Source of the DNA: Rhodothermales bacterium | Lineage (GTDB): Bacteria > Bacteroidota > Rhodothermia > Rhodothermales > UBA10348 | Reading direction: 5' to 3' | NCBI GenBank assembly: GCA_024711125.1 | Contig: JANJTM010000025.1 | Span: forward strand, 1 to 64,000 | DNA: 64,000 nt | Part shown: piece after piece, positions 1 to 8,517 of the stretch | How positions within the stretch are numbered: the first letter of the stretch is position 1 | Layout of the letters: each line of letters begins with the position of its first letter | Position numbers and translations under genes: made by a program | Notes under the pieces: model-generated | What the model was told of the DNA's origin: nothing | Seen by the model: the letters and a program-made list of their open reading frames with translations, nothing else | The model's database searches: none

Positions 1-653
1 TGCGCTGGAACGCCGCCGCGCTGCCTGATGTCGCGACCTTCACGGTCGGTGCCGGCACGGTCGAGGTCCTGAGGCCGGTCATGGCCGCGAAGCAGTTGGC
101 GCGCGTCGCGACGTCGGCGCCGAGGGTCCTGGTGTCGGTACGGTCGGGCTCGTTCGACGCCGTCGAGGCGCCGGGCGCACCCGAGATGATCGACGTGCCG
201 TTCGAGTTCGACGAAACGACGCTCAGGGCCGTGCTGCGCGAGGTCGTCAAGGCGGCCGGCGGGGCCGTCGATCTTTCGGAGGCGCGCGTCGTGGTGGCCG
301 CGGGCCGGGGCGTGCGGGACGAAGAGGGCAAGCGACTGGTCGAAGAACTCGCGGGACTGTTCGGAGGCGCCGTCGGCGCTTCAAGGGCGGTGGTGGAGTC
401 GGGACTATTTCCCGCGACGACGCAGATCGGACAGACGGGAAAGGTGGTATCGCCCGAACTGTATTTCGCGGTCGGAATCTCGGGTGCCATCCAGCACGTG
501 GCCGGAATGGCCAACAGCCGGGTGATCGTCGCCATCAACAAGGATGCCGACGCACCGATCTTCAAGGTCGCGACGTACGGCCTCGTGGGTGATTGCTATC
601 GCATACTTCCGCCCCTCATCCAGGCCCTCCGTGCGGCCAAGGCGGGCGGCTGA
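1..653 (+). CDS. fixB: Electron transfer flavoprotein alpha subunit (FixB/EtfA), 5'-truncated by the window edge
   Basis: This is the C-terminal part of an ETF alpha/FixB subunit. The reading frame is already open at base 3 (R-W-N-A-A-A-L), so the start lies left of the window. The FAD-binding C-terminal domain is clear: [20 protein letters not shown], then GAIQHVAGM and [18 protein letters not shown], the signature of the ETF alpha family. The subunit binds FAD and relays electrons from FixA to the FixC quinone-linked flavoprotein. It overlaps fixC by one base of a TGATG junction, and fixX follows, so this is a fixABCX operon with fixA presumably just outside the window. FixB rather than stand-alone EtfA is inferred from these neighbours. 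Confidence 0.93.
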   Translation, partial: RWNAAALPDVATFTVGAGTVEVLRPVMAAKQLARVATSAPRVLVSVRSGSFDAVEAPGAPEMIDVPFEFDETTLRAVLREVVKAAGGAVDLSEARVVVAAGRGVRDEEGKRLVEELAGLFGGAVGASRAVVESGLFPATTQIGQTGKVVSPELYFAVGISGAIQHVAGMANSRVIVAINKDADAPIFKVATYGLVGDCYRILPPLIQALRAAKAGG

Positions 654-1975
654 TGGACGAGCGCTTCGACTGCATCATCGTGGGCGGAGGCATCGCCGGG
701 CTGAGCGCCGCGATGACGCTCGCCCGGGCCGGGGCGCGGTTCCTGCTGATCGAACGCGGGGAGTTCTGCGGCGCCAAGAACGTCTCGGGCGGCGTGCTCT
801 GGGGCACCGACCTCGACCGCCTGGTCCCCGGCTACTGGCAGGACGCGGACGCGGGCTTCGAACGCTACGTGGCCCATCGCCGTCTCACCTTCCTGGACGG
901 GCGGTCGGCCTTCTCGCTCGATTTCAAGTCGTCGCACTTCGACGAGGTGCCCTACGGCGGCGTGACGGTACTGCGCGCGCGATTCGACGCGTGGCTGGCC
1001 GGCAAGGTCGAGGAAGCCATCGCGGCGTCGGGCGCGGAGGACTCGTTCGTCGCCACCAACGTGTTGGTCGAGGAGATCCTGAAGGAGGACGGGCGGGTCG
1101 TCGGCATCCGTGCCGGGGACGAACGGTTCCTCGCCGACTGCGTGATCGTGGCCGAGGGCGTCAATAATCTGCTGACGCGGCAGATCGGTCTCGAAAAGCC
1201 CTACGTACCCGCCGACCACGTGGCGGTGGGCGTGAAGGAGGTCGTGCGGCTGGGCCGTTCGGTCGTGGAGGACCGCTTCCAGCTGCACGGCCGGAGCGGG
1301 CTCACCAACGAATTCGTCGGGGAGTGCTCGGCCGGCGTCGAAGGCGGAGGGTTCCTCTATACCAACGCCGACTCGCTTTCGATCGGGCTGGTTCTCGGCA
1401 TGAAGGACCTGCGGGAGAAGGGCCTCAAGCCCTACGACGTGCTGAACCACTTCAAGGCGCACCCGGCGGTCGCCGACATGGTGCGCGGAGGCGAGACGGT
1501 CGAGTATTCGGCGCACGTCGTGTCGACCGGAGATCTCCGCGGCATGCCGTCCGAGATCTACGCCGACGGCGTGCTGATCGCCGGGGAGGCCGCGCACCTG
1601 CTGCTCAACGCGGGACGCGCCATCCAGGGCATGGACTACGCCATGCGATCGGGCATGCTGGCCGCGGAAACGGTCCTGGAGGCCAAGGAGAAGGGCGACT
1701 ACTCGGCGTCCACGCTCCGGTCGTACCGGCAGGCGCTCGAGGGGAGCTACGTACTGCAGGACATGCGCACCTACCAGGACGCCGTGCACCTGCTGCACGA
1801 TCCGGCCATGCACACCACCGTTCCGTCGGTCGTCTGCGACTTCGGGCGGCAGTTCTTCTCGGTCACGAACGAGGCCACGCCGAAGGCCGGCGCCATGCTG
1901 CGCACCGCCGTCAAGCGGCACGCTTCCTACTGGGACCTCGTGAAACTGTCCTTCAAGGCCGCCAGGGCGCTCTGA
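653..1975 (+). CDS. fixC: FixC-type flavoprotein dehydrogenase (ETF:quinone oxidoreductase-like)
   Basis: A 440-residue flavoprotein of the FixC/ETF-QO group. It begins with an FAD-binding dinucleotide fold (CIIVGGGIAGLSAAMTLARA) and contains a second FAD-contact stretch (GVLIAGEAAHLLLNAG). In Fix complexes this subunit passes electrons to the quinone pool, while ferredoxin or flavodoxin is reduced on the other branch. The start at 653 is chosen because ATG overlaps the fixB stop as TGATG; an upstream in-frame start at 593 would lie deep inside fixB. Length fits the family (about 430 residues). It has no C-terminal ferredoxin domain of its own; that role is taken by the separate fixX product next to it. 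Confidence 0.95.
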   Translation: MDERFDCIIVGGGIAGLSAAMTLARAGARFLLIERGEFCGAKNVSGGVLWGTDLDRLVPGYWQDADAGFERYVAHRRLTFLDGRSAFSLDFKSSHFDEVPYGGVTVLRARFDAWLAGKVEEAIAASGAEDSFVATNVLVEEILKEDGRVVGIRAGDERFLADCVIVAEGVNNLLTRQIGLEKPYVPADHVAVGVKEVVRLGRSVVEDRFQLHGRSGLTNEFVGECSAGVEGGGFLYTNADSLSIGLVLGMKDLREKGLKPYDVLNHFKAHPAVADMVRGGETVEYSAHVVSTGDLRGMPSEIYADGVLIAGEAAHLLLNAGRAIQGMDYAMRSGMLAAETVLEAKEKGDYSASTLRSYRQALEGSYVLQDMRTYQDAVHLLHDPAMHTTVPSVVCDFGRQFFSVTNEATPKAGAMLRTAVKRHASYWDLVKLSFKAARAL

Positions 1976-1978
1976 ACG

Positions 1979-2284
1979 ATGGCAGACAGGCTTTCCCTCA
2001 GCGAACGTCTCGGTCTCGTCGCGTACCGCAACCAGGGACGGAGCGCGGCACGCGCCCATATCGAGGTCGACACGTCGATCTGCAACGGCGGCTGCCCGCA
2101 CCGTTGCACGACGTATGTCTGCCCCGCGAACTGCTATACGCTGGACGAGGCCGGCCTCGTGCATTTCCAGTTCGAGGACTGTATCGAGTGCGGTACCTGC
2201 CTGTACGCGTGCGACCAGGGCGCCGTTACGTGGCGCTTTCCGGATCCGGAGGAAGGGCGCGGCGTGAACTGGAGCCTCGGATGA
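1979..2284 (+). CDS. fixX: FixX ferredoxin-like protein
   Basis: A 101-residue ferredoxin-like subunit that completes the Fix complex. Nine cysteines are visible at residues 35, 39, 43, 48, 52, 68, 71, 74 and 78; the last group, CIECGTCLYAC, is a standard 4Fe-4S ligand set and the upstream group (CNGGCPHRC) fits the extra cysteines seen in FixX proteins. It starts 3 bp after fixC, so it is surely co-transcribed with it. FixX is thought to transfer electrons between FixC and quinone, as the small domain of ETF-QO does. The upstream cysteine-rich segment is longer than in a minimal one-cluster ferredoxin; whether it holds a second cluster cannot be told from sequence alone. Confidence 0.93.
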   Translation: MADRLSLSERLGLVAYRNQGRSAARAHIEVDTSICNGGCPHRCTTYVCPANCYTLDEAGLVHFQFEDCIECGTCLYACDQGAVTWRFPDPEEGRGVNWSLG

Positions 2285-2294
2285 GGCCCCGGGC

Positions 2295-3071
2295 ATGCTG
2301 ATTCCCCTCTCCGACGACGACAGGCGGCTGCGAGGGCCTTCGACCGTCACGACCCTGCTCGTCGTGGCGAACGTCGTCGTGTGGTCAGGATTCCAGGGCT
2401 GCGGCGACAACGTGCCGTTCCTGTACGCGTGGTCGGCGACGCCCTACGAACTCACGACGGGTATCGACCTGGTGGGTCCCCAGGAGGTGGCCGTGGGCGG
2501 GACCCTCTACGGGATTCCGCACGAGCCTGGGCCTTCACCGATCTGGATCACGGTCCTGACGGCCATGTTCATGCATGGCTCGTGGGCGCATCTCCTCGGC
2601 AATCTCCTGTACCTCTGGATCTTCGGGGACAATGTCGAGCACCGTTTCGGAAGGCGGGTCTTCCTGCTCTTCTATCTCGTCAGCGGAGTCGCCGCGACCG
2701 CGGCGCAGGTCCTGCTGGATCCGGCTTCGATGTTGCCGACGCTGGGCGCCTCGGGCGCCATCTCGGGCGTCCTGGGGGCCTACATGGTCCTTTTTCCGCG
2801 CAACCGGGTCAATGCGCTGGTCTTCCTGTGGGTCGTTTCGGTACCCGCCGTCCTGGCGATCGGGGCCTGGGTAGTGTTCCAGTTCGTGGAGGGCTGGTCC
2901 ACGCTGTCGGAGCCGGGATCGGTCGACGGCGGGGTGGCGTACGGCGCGCACATCGGCGGATTCGCGGCAGGCGTGGCCGTGGCGCTGCTGGCCCGCCCGT
3001 TCCTGCGCGACCGGAGGCTTCCCGGCGACCCGGACGCCGGCTCGATCGACGGTTGGCCCGGCGACGGCTGA
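2295..3071 (+). CDS. Rhomboid family intramembrane serine protease
   Basis: A 258-residue polytopic membrane protein of the rhomboid family, which cleaves other membrane proteins within the bilayer. The catalytic serine is S153 in GASGAISG, and the partner histidine is H219 in AHIGGFAAG. The family HGSWAHLLGNLLYLWIFG segment lies at residues 94-111. Hydrophobic segments are visible from residue 18 onward. It follows fixX by 10 bp, so it may be transcribed with the fix operon, but no functional link to electron transfer is evident. It ends convergently with clpC, with a 56-bp gap. Substrates are unknown. Confidence 0.93.
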   Translation: MLIPLSDDDRRLRGPSTVTTLLVVANVVVWSGFQGCGDNVPFLYAWSATPYELTTGIDLVGPQEVAVGGTLYGIPHEPGPSPIWITVLTAMFMHGSWAHLLGNLLYLWIFGDNVEHRFGRRVFLLFYLVSGVAATAAQVLLDPASMLPTLGASGAISGVLGAYMVLFPRNRVNALVFLWVVSVPAVLAIGAWVVFQFVEGWSTLSEPGSVDGGVAYGAHIGGFAAGVAVALLARPFLRDRRLPGDPDAGSIDGWPGDG

Positions 3072-3127
3072 AGAAAACCCCGGGAAACCGGTTGGTCCCG
3101 CAGCACCCCGTCCAGGCGCCGCGGGGG

Positions 3128-5749
3128 TCACTCGACCGTGGTCTGTCCGGGTGTCTCCGCGTCGGCGGGTGCGTCGCCTTCCGGGGCGGAGGACTCGTCG
3201 GCCGGCTTCTTCCGGCCGGACTTCTTCTTCACGGGTTCGGCCGTGCGCGTCGCGAAGCTCAATTCCCCGGTGTCCCGCTCCGTATCGTACGAAATCACGA
3301 GCGTATCGGCCTCCGAGAGGTCGTGGGAGAGGATGGCCTCGGCCATCGGATCCTCCACGTACTTCTGGATCGCGCGCCGCAGGGGGCGGGCGCCGAACTT
3401 GGGATCGAAACCCTTGTCCACCAGGAAGTTCTTCGCGCTGTCCTCGAGTGCCACGTTGATGCCGAGTTCCGAGGCGCGGCGGAAGAGCTCCTTCGCCATG
3501 ATCTCGATGATCTCGTGGATGTGCTTCTTCTCGAGCGGGTGGAAGACGATGACGTCGTCGATGCGGTTGAGGAACTCGGGGTTGAATACCCGCTTGAGAG
3601 CGTCCTCGACCGTGGACTTGAGCGCCTGGAAGTTGAACTCCTGCTCGCTCTGGGAGAAACCGATGCCCTTGCCGAGGTTCTTGATGTCCCGCGCGCCGAT
3701 GTTCGACGTCATGATGACGATCGTATTCCGGAAGTCCACGCGGCGGCCCAGGCCGTCGGTGAGCTGACCGTCGTCGAGCACCTGCAAGAGGATGTTGAAC
3801 ACGTCGGGGTGCGCCTTCTCGATCTCGTCGAGCAGCACGACGGAATACGGCTTGCGCCGCACCTTCTCGGTGAGCTGGCCGCCTTCCTCGTACCCGACGT
3901 ATCCCGGGGGCGCGCCCACCAGGCGCGACACCGTGAACTTCTCCATGTACTCCGACATGTCGATGCGGATGAGCGCATCCTGCGAGTCGAAGAGGTATTC
4001 GGTGAGCCGTTTCGCGAGCTCGGTCTTGCCGACGCCCGTCGGGCCCAGGAAGATGAAGGAACCGATCGGCCGGCGCGGGTCCTTCAGGCCGGCGCGGGTC
4101 CGGCGGATGGCGCGGGACAGCTTGCGGATCGCTTCTTCCTGGCCGATCACCGAGCCGGCGAGCTCATCCTCCATGCGGAGCAGCTTCTTCGTCTCGGGCT
4201 CGGAAATCTTGTCGACGGGAATGCCCGTCATCATCGCCACGACCTGGGAGATGTCGTGCTCGGTGACGTCGTACACCTCGGAATCGGCCTTTTCCTCCCA
4301 CGCACGTTTCGCGGTCTCGAGTTCCTCGAGCAAGCGCTTCTCGGTATCGCGCAGCCGTGCGGCTTCCTCGAACTTCTGGCTCTTGACGACGCGGTTCTTC
4401 TCCTCCCGGATGGTCTCGATGTCCTGTTCGAGCTTGACGACGTCTGCCGGCACCTTGATGTTGCTCAGGTGTACGCGGGCCCCCGCCTCGTCGAGCACGT
4501 CGATGGCCTTGTCCGGAAGAAAGCGGTCGGTGATGTAGCGTTCCGACAGTTTCACCGTCAGGAGGATCGCCTCGTCGGAGTACCGCACGTTGTGGTGCTC
4601 CTCGTAGCGCTCCTTGATGTTCCTCAGGATCTCGAGGGTTTCCTCGGGCGAGGACGGATCGACGATGATCTTCTGGAAGCGGCGGTCGAGCGCGCCGTCC
4701 TTCTCGATATGCTGGCGGTACTCGTCGAGCGTCGTCGCGCCGATGCACTGGATCTCGCCGCGGGCGAGGGCGGGCTTGAACATGTTCGACGCGTCGAGCG
4801 AACCGGACGCTCCGCCCGCACCCACGATCGTGTGCAGCTCGTCGATGAACAGGATGACGTCGGGGCTCTTCTCGAGCTCGTTCATCACCGCCTTCATGCG
4901 CTCCTCGAACTGTCCGCGGTACTTCGTTCCCGCGACGAGGGCGGCCAGGTCGAGCGTCACGATGCGCTTGTCGTAGAGCACCCGGCTCACCATGCGCTGT
5001 ACGATGCGGATCGCGAGGCCCTCGGCGATCGCCGTCTTGCCGACGCCGGGCTCTCCGATGAGCACGGGGTTGTTCTTCTTGCGGCGGCTGAGCACCTGGG
5101 CGACGCGCTCGATTTCGCGTTCGCGTCCGACCACGGGGTCCAGCTTGCCTTCTTCGGCGAGGCGCGTGAGATCGCGGCCGAAGTTGTCGAGGACGGGGGT
5201 CTTGCTCTTTTCCACCTTGGCTGGGCCTTTCTGGCCCCCCGGCACCGGACGGGGCGCACCCGGACGGCCGGAGCCGCCCGCTCCTCCCGCGGAGGCCTGC
5301 GTGCCGCCCTTGCCCGATACGATGGAATCGAGCTCGGCACGCACCGCGTCGTAGGTGACCGAGAAGCCCTGGGTGAGGATCTGCGCCGCGAGATTCTCGT
5401 CGTCGCGAAGCAGGGACAGGAGGAGGTGTTCGGTGCCGATGACGTCCGACTTGTACAGCTTGGCTTCGAGGTAGGTGATCTTGAGCACCTTCTCGGCCTG
5501 CTTCGTAAGCGGGATGTTGCCGACCGTCAGCGTGCCGCCCGTCGCGCGAACGGTTTCCTCGATGGCCTTCTTGAGCTTCGGGAGGTCGCAGTCGAGATTG
5601 CGGAGAATCTTGACGGCGATGCCTTCGCCCTCCCGGATGATTCCCAGCAGGAGGTGCTCCGTGCCGATGTAATCGTGCCCGAGCCGGATGGCCTCTTCCC
5701 GGGAGAACGAGATGACGTCGCGGACGCGGTTGGAAAAGTTGCCTTCCAT
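3128..5749 (-). CDS. clpC: ATP-dependent Clp protease ATP-binding subunit ClpC
   Basis: An 873-residue HSP100/Clp unfoldase that feeds substrates to ClpP. In order: a double Clp-N domain (about residues 1-145), AAA1 with Walker [14 protein letters not shown], a central UVR/coiled-coil region ([20 protein letters not shown]), then AAA2 with Walker [13 protein letters not shown], and a Lys/Arg- and acid-rich tail. The UVR region between the AAA modules marks it as ClpC rather than ClpB or ClpA. I chose the start giving [13 protein letters not shown], the usual N-terminus in Bacteroidota-type ClpC; an in-frame ATG eight codons upstream (5773) is possible. The Fe-S carrier gene lies 100 bp upstream on the same strand. 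ClpP is not in this window. Confidence 0.96.
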   Translation of the reverse strand: MEGNFSNRVRDVISFSREEAIRLGHDYIGTEHLLLGIIREGEGIAVKILRNLDCDLPKLKKAIEETVRATGGTLTVGNIPLTKQAEKVLKITYLEAKLYKSDVIGTEHLLLSLLRDDENLAAQILTQGFSVTYDAVRAELDSIVSGKGGTQASAGGAGGSGRPGAPRPVPGGQKGPAKVEKSKTPVLDNFGRDLTRLAEEGKLDPVVGREREIERVAQVLSRRKKNNPVLIGEPGVGKTAIAEGLAIRIVQRMVSRVLYDKRIVTLDLAALVAGTKYRGQFEERMKAVMNELEKSPDVILFIDELHTIVGAGGASGSLDASNMFKPALARGEIQCIGATTLDEYRQHIEKDGALDRRFQKIIVDPSSPEETLEILRNIKERYEEHHNVRYSDEAILLTVKLSERYITDRFLPDKAIDVLDEAGARVHLSNIKVPADVVKLEQDIETIREEKNRVVKSQKFEEAARLRDTEKRLLEELETAKRAWEEKADSEVYDVTEHDISQVVAMMTGIPVDKISEPETKKLLRMEDELAGSVIGQEEAIRKLSRAIRRTRAGLKDPRRPIGSFIFLGPTGVGKTELAKRLTEYLFDSQDALIRIDMSEYMEKFTVSRLVGAPPGYVGYEEGGQLTEKVRRKPYSVVLLDEIEKAHPDVFNILLQVLDDGQLTDGLGRRVDFRNTIVIMTSNIGARDIKNLGKGIGFSQSEQEFNFQALKSTVEDALKRVFNPEFLNRIDDVIVFHPLEKKHIHEIIEIMAKELFRRASELGINVALEDSAKNFLVDKGFDPKFGARPLRRAIQKYVEDPMAEAILSHDLSEADTLVISYDTERDTGELSFATRTAEPVKKKSGRKKPADESSAPEGDAPADAETPGQTTVE

Positions 5750-5849
5750 GGAATGTCGGGTCGCGACGGCCACGGTCGTCGCGGATTTCGTTCGGGTCCA
5801 CGTTCCGACGCAAAAGTCGCGCCGGAACGAGGGCGTCAGGCGCGGGATC

Positions 5850-6197
5850 TCAGGAGGAGAAGCTGGAGCCGCAGCCGCAGGTGGACGTGGCGTTGGGGTT
5901 GTCGAACGTGAAGCCGCGGGCCTGCAGCCCGTCCTGGTAATCGACGGTCGTGCCCATGAGGTAGAGCCCGTGGCGGCGATCCATGTAGATCGTGATGCCG
6001 TCCACGTCGAATGCGATGTCCTGCTCGCGCTTCCGGTCGAAGCCGAGCATGTAGCTCATTCCGGAGCAACCGCCGCCGCGAACGCCGACGCGGAGCGCGA
6101 AGCCCTCCGGCAACGGCTTGGCGGCCATGATCTTGCGGATTTCGCCCGCGGCGGTTTCGGTGAGGCGGACTGGGGTTTCGAGTTCGGTCGCTTGCAT
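5850..6197 (-). CDS. A-type iron-sulfur cluster carrier (IscA/ErpA/SufA family)
   Basis: A 115-residue HesB/IscA-fold protein that carries and inserts Fe-S clusters into apoproteins. The three conserved ligand cysteines are C44 in GGGCSGMSY and C107/C109 in CGCGSSF near the C-terminus, exactly the family spacing. It stands upstream of clpC on the same strand and downstream of the lamin-tail gene (50-bp gap). Clients in the neighbourhood could include FixX and PFOR, but that is inference. Which subtype (ErpA, IscA or SufA) it is cannot be settled without a tree. Confidence 0.93.
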   Translation of the reverse strand: MQATELETPVRLTETAAGEIRKIMAAKPLPEGFALRVGVRGGGCSGMSYMLGFDRKREQDIAFDVDGITIYMDRRHGLYLMGTTVDYQDGLQARGFTFDNPNATSTCGCGSSFSS

Positions 6198-6247
6198 GTC
6201 CCGGGTGCCGTGGATACCTGTTCGGGGGTTTCCGCTCGAACGAAACC

Positions 6248-8404
6248 CTACCGGGGCTGTTCCGTCGGGACCGCCGCCGGCCGGGCCAGCACGAGCGGCG
6301 TGGTGGCGGTACGAACGCGACCCCTTCGGTCGACGATTCGGGCGAAGACCACGTATGGCGCGGACGGCAGGGGCCTTCCCTCGTCGTCAAGGCCGTCCCA
6401 CCAGGACGACAGACTGTCATGCACGATGCGACCGGCGACGATCGTGCGCACCTGTCGTCCCGTCAGATCATAGATCTCCACGTCGGCGAGGGCGGGACCG
6501 TCGCGGGTTTCGACGACCACCGATGCGCGTTCGCCCGCCTCTTCGGGGTGGAAGACGGCCGGCGCCCGGAGCCACCGCCCTGTCGCGGGACCCGGACGCG
6601 CCGAGAACGTGACCGCCCCGGGTGTGCCTCCGGCCGGGTCGACGGAACTGCGCCAGTTGGCGGCTTCCATGCCGGATCCGCCCGCGTCCACCCGCTCGAG
6701 CGAGACGCCCCGGGTTTCCGCCAACCGCGGGTGGTGCAGGCCGTCGTGCCACCTCGCGGCATCCAGCGAATCGCCCTGCCCGGCGACGAGCCGGATCTCT
6801 CCCCCGGTGTTCACCAGGGTCGACCGAAGGGGAAGTACGGGTGTGTCCGGCGGCACGACGAAGGCGGCGGCCAGGTCCCCGCGACGCGTGTGCTCGTCGG
6901 TGGAAGAGCCCGACACGACGACGACCCCTCCGGGCGGCCACGCCGAGGCATGGAAACCGATCCTGACGGAATCCGAGGCCCCGACGCGCAGATGGAGGCC
7001 GTTGGCATCCACCGCGCGGTCAGACCGAACGTAGATTTCGACGAACTCCGGTTGCAGGCCGACCGGCGCGTAGTGGATTTCGGACAGGACGAGATCCCCG
7101 GCCGAGGCGGGTCGAACGGCCGCGAACGACTCGGACGTGTTCGTCAGGCCGGGAGTCGCTCCGCCGGGATCGGTGGACACGGCCCAGGCCGACGGCCGGT
7201 CCGCGTCGTACCGGTACCGTTCGAACGATCGGCCTTCGGGCGTGACCTCGGCCCACGAGTCGTTCGGACTCACCCGGTCCAGTTCGATTCCGTCGGGAGA
7301 GAGGAGCCGCGTGGTTCCGAGGGTACGCCCGAAAGGCCAGGTGGCGGACGGCACGGCGCGGTCGGCTGCGACCCGGGGGAACGCCGCAAGGAGACGATCG
7401 GCGCCCCCGTGGCCCCTCGCGTCGAAAATGACCGCCGATTCTCCGGGCGGCAGCACCACCGGGAACGAAGGGGCGTCCGTCGTCGGCGGGGAGGTCTCTT
7501 CGGAGGGCCTGCCGGCAATGCGAACGGCCCGGAGCGTGACGGGGACCCGGGCCATGGACCGGATTTCCACGAACGCGACCTGGTCGGGCGCGAAGTCGTG
7601 GGGATCGGCCACGGGACGCAGCATCAACTCCGAGATGCGAATCTCGTACGGGGCCGGCGCCCGGACGACGTAGGCCGTCTGGCCGATCGCCACGTTGCCG
7701 AAGAGGTCCTCGAGCATGGGAACGGACACGGATTCGACCCCGAGATCGGCGGGCACGGGGAACGCCCAGCGGATCGCGCCCGGCACCGCCCCGAAAGCCG
7801 ACCGAGGCGTTCCGTCGAGCGTGGCCGACCCGACCAGCACGGGTTCGGAAAACCAGGCGACGACCGTGTCCCGGTGCGCGCGGTCGACGGCGACCAACGC
7901 CGGAGGCTGCCGGTCCGGGGCGTACGTCGAATTCCGGCGGCCCGGCGTGGCGCCCGCGGCATCGGTCGAGGACGCCCAGTTGACCGGGTGCCAGGAGGGT
8001 CCGTCGGGATCCCTCCGCTCGAGGGACACGCCTCGTGCGCCCCATGACGCGGTGTAGGCCACGGTGTCCTCGTCGCCCGGGCCCGCGAGTCGCACCCGGT
8101 CGCCGGTATCGTTGAGGCTCGGCCACGGCGACAGCTCGAGGTAGGTGACCCCGGGCCATCGTGCGGCAAACCGGGCCCCGTCGCGAACGAGCGGCACGAC
8201 GAGTCCGGGAGCCAGGGTGACCCCGCGCGGCGCGATGCCGGCCCGGGTGCCGGAGGCGTCCTCCAGCGTCCAGCCGTTGAGCGCCACCGGGATCGACGTT
8301 CGGTTCAGCACCTCCACGAACTCGAGATCCGCGTCGTCCGGGGCAAAATGGATCTCGTTGATCACGAGGGATTGCCAGAGCAGCAGGGCGGCCACCAGCG
8401 ACAT
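6248..8404 (-). CDS. Secreted lamin-tail-domain protein with FlgD-like C-terminal domain
   Basis: A 718-residue exported protein. Three lamin-tail (LTD) modules start with INEIHFAP, ISELMLRP and LSEIHYAP; the first and third each contain the VSLER...W..S.D..G.TPG pattern. The C-terminus (IYDLTGRQVRTI, then WWDGLDDEGRPLPSAPYVVF) matches the FlgD-like/CHU-type domains common on secreted Bacteroidota proteins. I chose ATG 8404 because it starts a short hydrophobic leader (MSLVAALLLWQS) leading directly into the first LTD; a longer in-frame start would read into the divergent intergenic region. Bacterial LTD proteins often sit with nucleases, but I see no nuclease motif here. It is divergent from the DUF2339 gene. 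Its role is unknown, perhaps cell-surface or matrix. Confidence 0.85.
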   Translation of the reverse strand: MSLVAALLLWQSLVINEIHFAPDDADLEFVEVLNRTSIPVALNGWTLEDASGTRAGIAPRGVTLAPGLVVPLVRDGARFAARWPGVTYLELSPWPSLNDTGDRVRLAGPGDEDTVAYTASWGARGVSLERRDPDGPSWHPVNWASSTDAAGATPGRRNSTYAPDRQPPALVAVDRAHRDTVVAWFSEPVLVGSATLDGTPRSAFGAVPGAIRWAFPVPADLGVESVSVPMLEDLFGNVAIGQTAYVVRAPAPYEIRISELMLRPVADPHDFAPDQVAFVEIRSMARVPVTLRAVRIAGRPSEETSPPTTDAPSFPVVLPPGESAVIFDARGHGGADRLLAAFPRVAADRAVPSATWPFGRTLGTTRLLSPDGIELDRVSPNDSWAEVTPEGRSFERYRYDADRPSAWAVSTDPGGATPGLTNTSESFAAVRPASAGDLVLSEIHYAPVGLQPEFVEIYVRSDRAVDANGLHLRVGASDSVRIGFHASAWPPGGVVVVSGSSTDEHTRRGDLAAAFVVPPDTPVLPLRSTLVNTGGEIRLVAGQGDSLDAARWHDGLHHPRLAETRGVSLERVDAGGSGMEAANWRSSVDPAGGTPGAVTFSARPGPATGRWLRAPAVFHPEEAGERASVVVETRDGPALADVEIYDLTGRQVRTIVAGRIVHDSLSSWWDGLDDEGRPLPSAPYVVFARIVDRRGRVRTATTPLVLARPAAVPTEQPR

Positions 8405-8517
8405 GGTAGTTCTCCGTTTACCTGCCGCTATAGAGTCGCCAGCCACCACTTCGCAACGCCCATCTTGCAGGGAAGGTGCCGGTGGGCTACCTATCGTCCA
8501 CACCGGCGGGGAAAACC

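Noticed and set aside
2381-5911. A 1176-codon plus-strand frame across rhomboid and clpC
   Set aside because: Both known genes have strong family motifs in other frames, and this frame has none.
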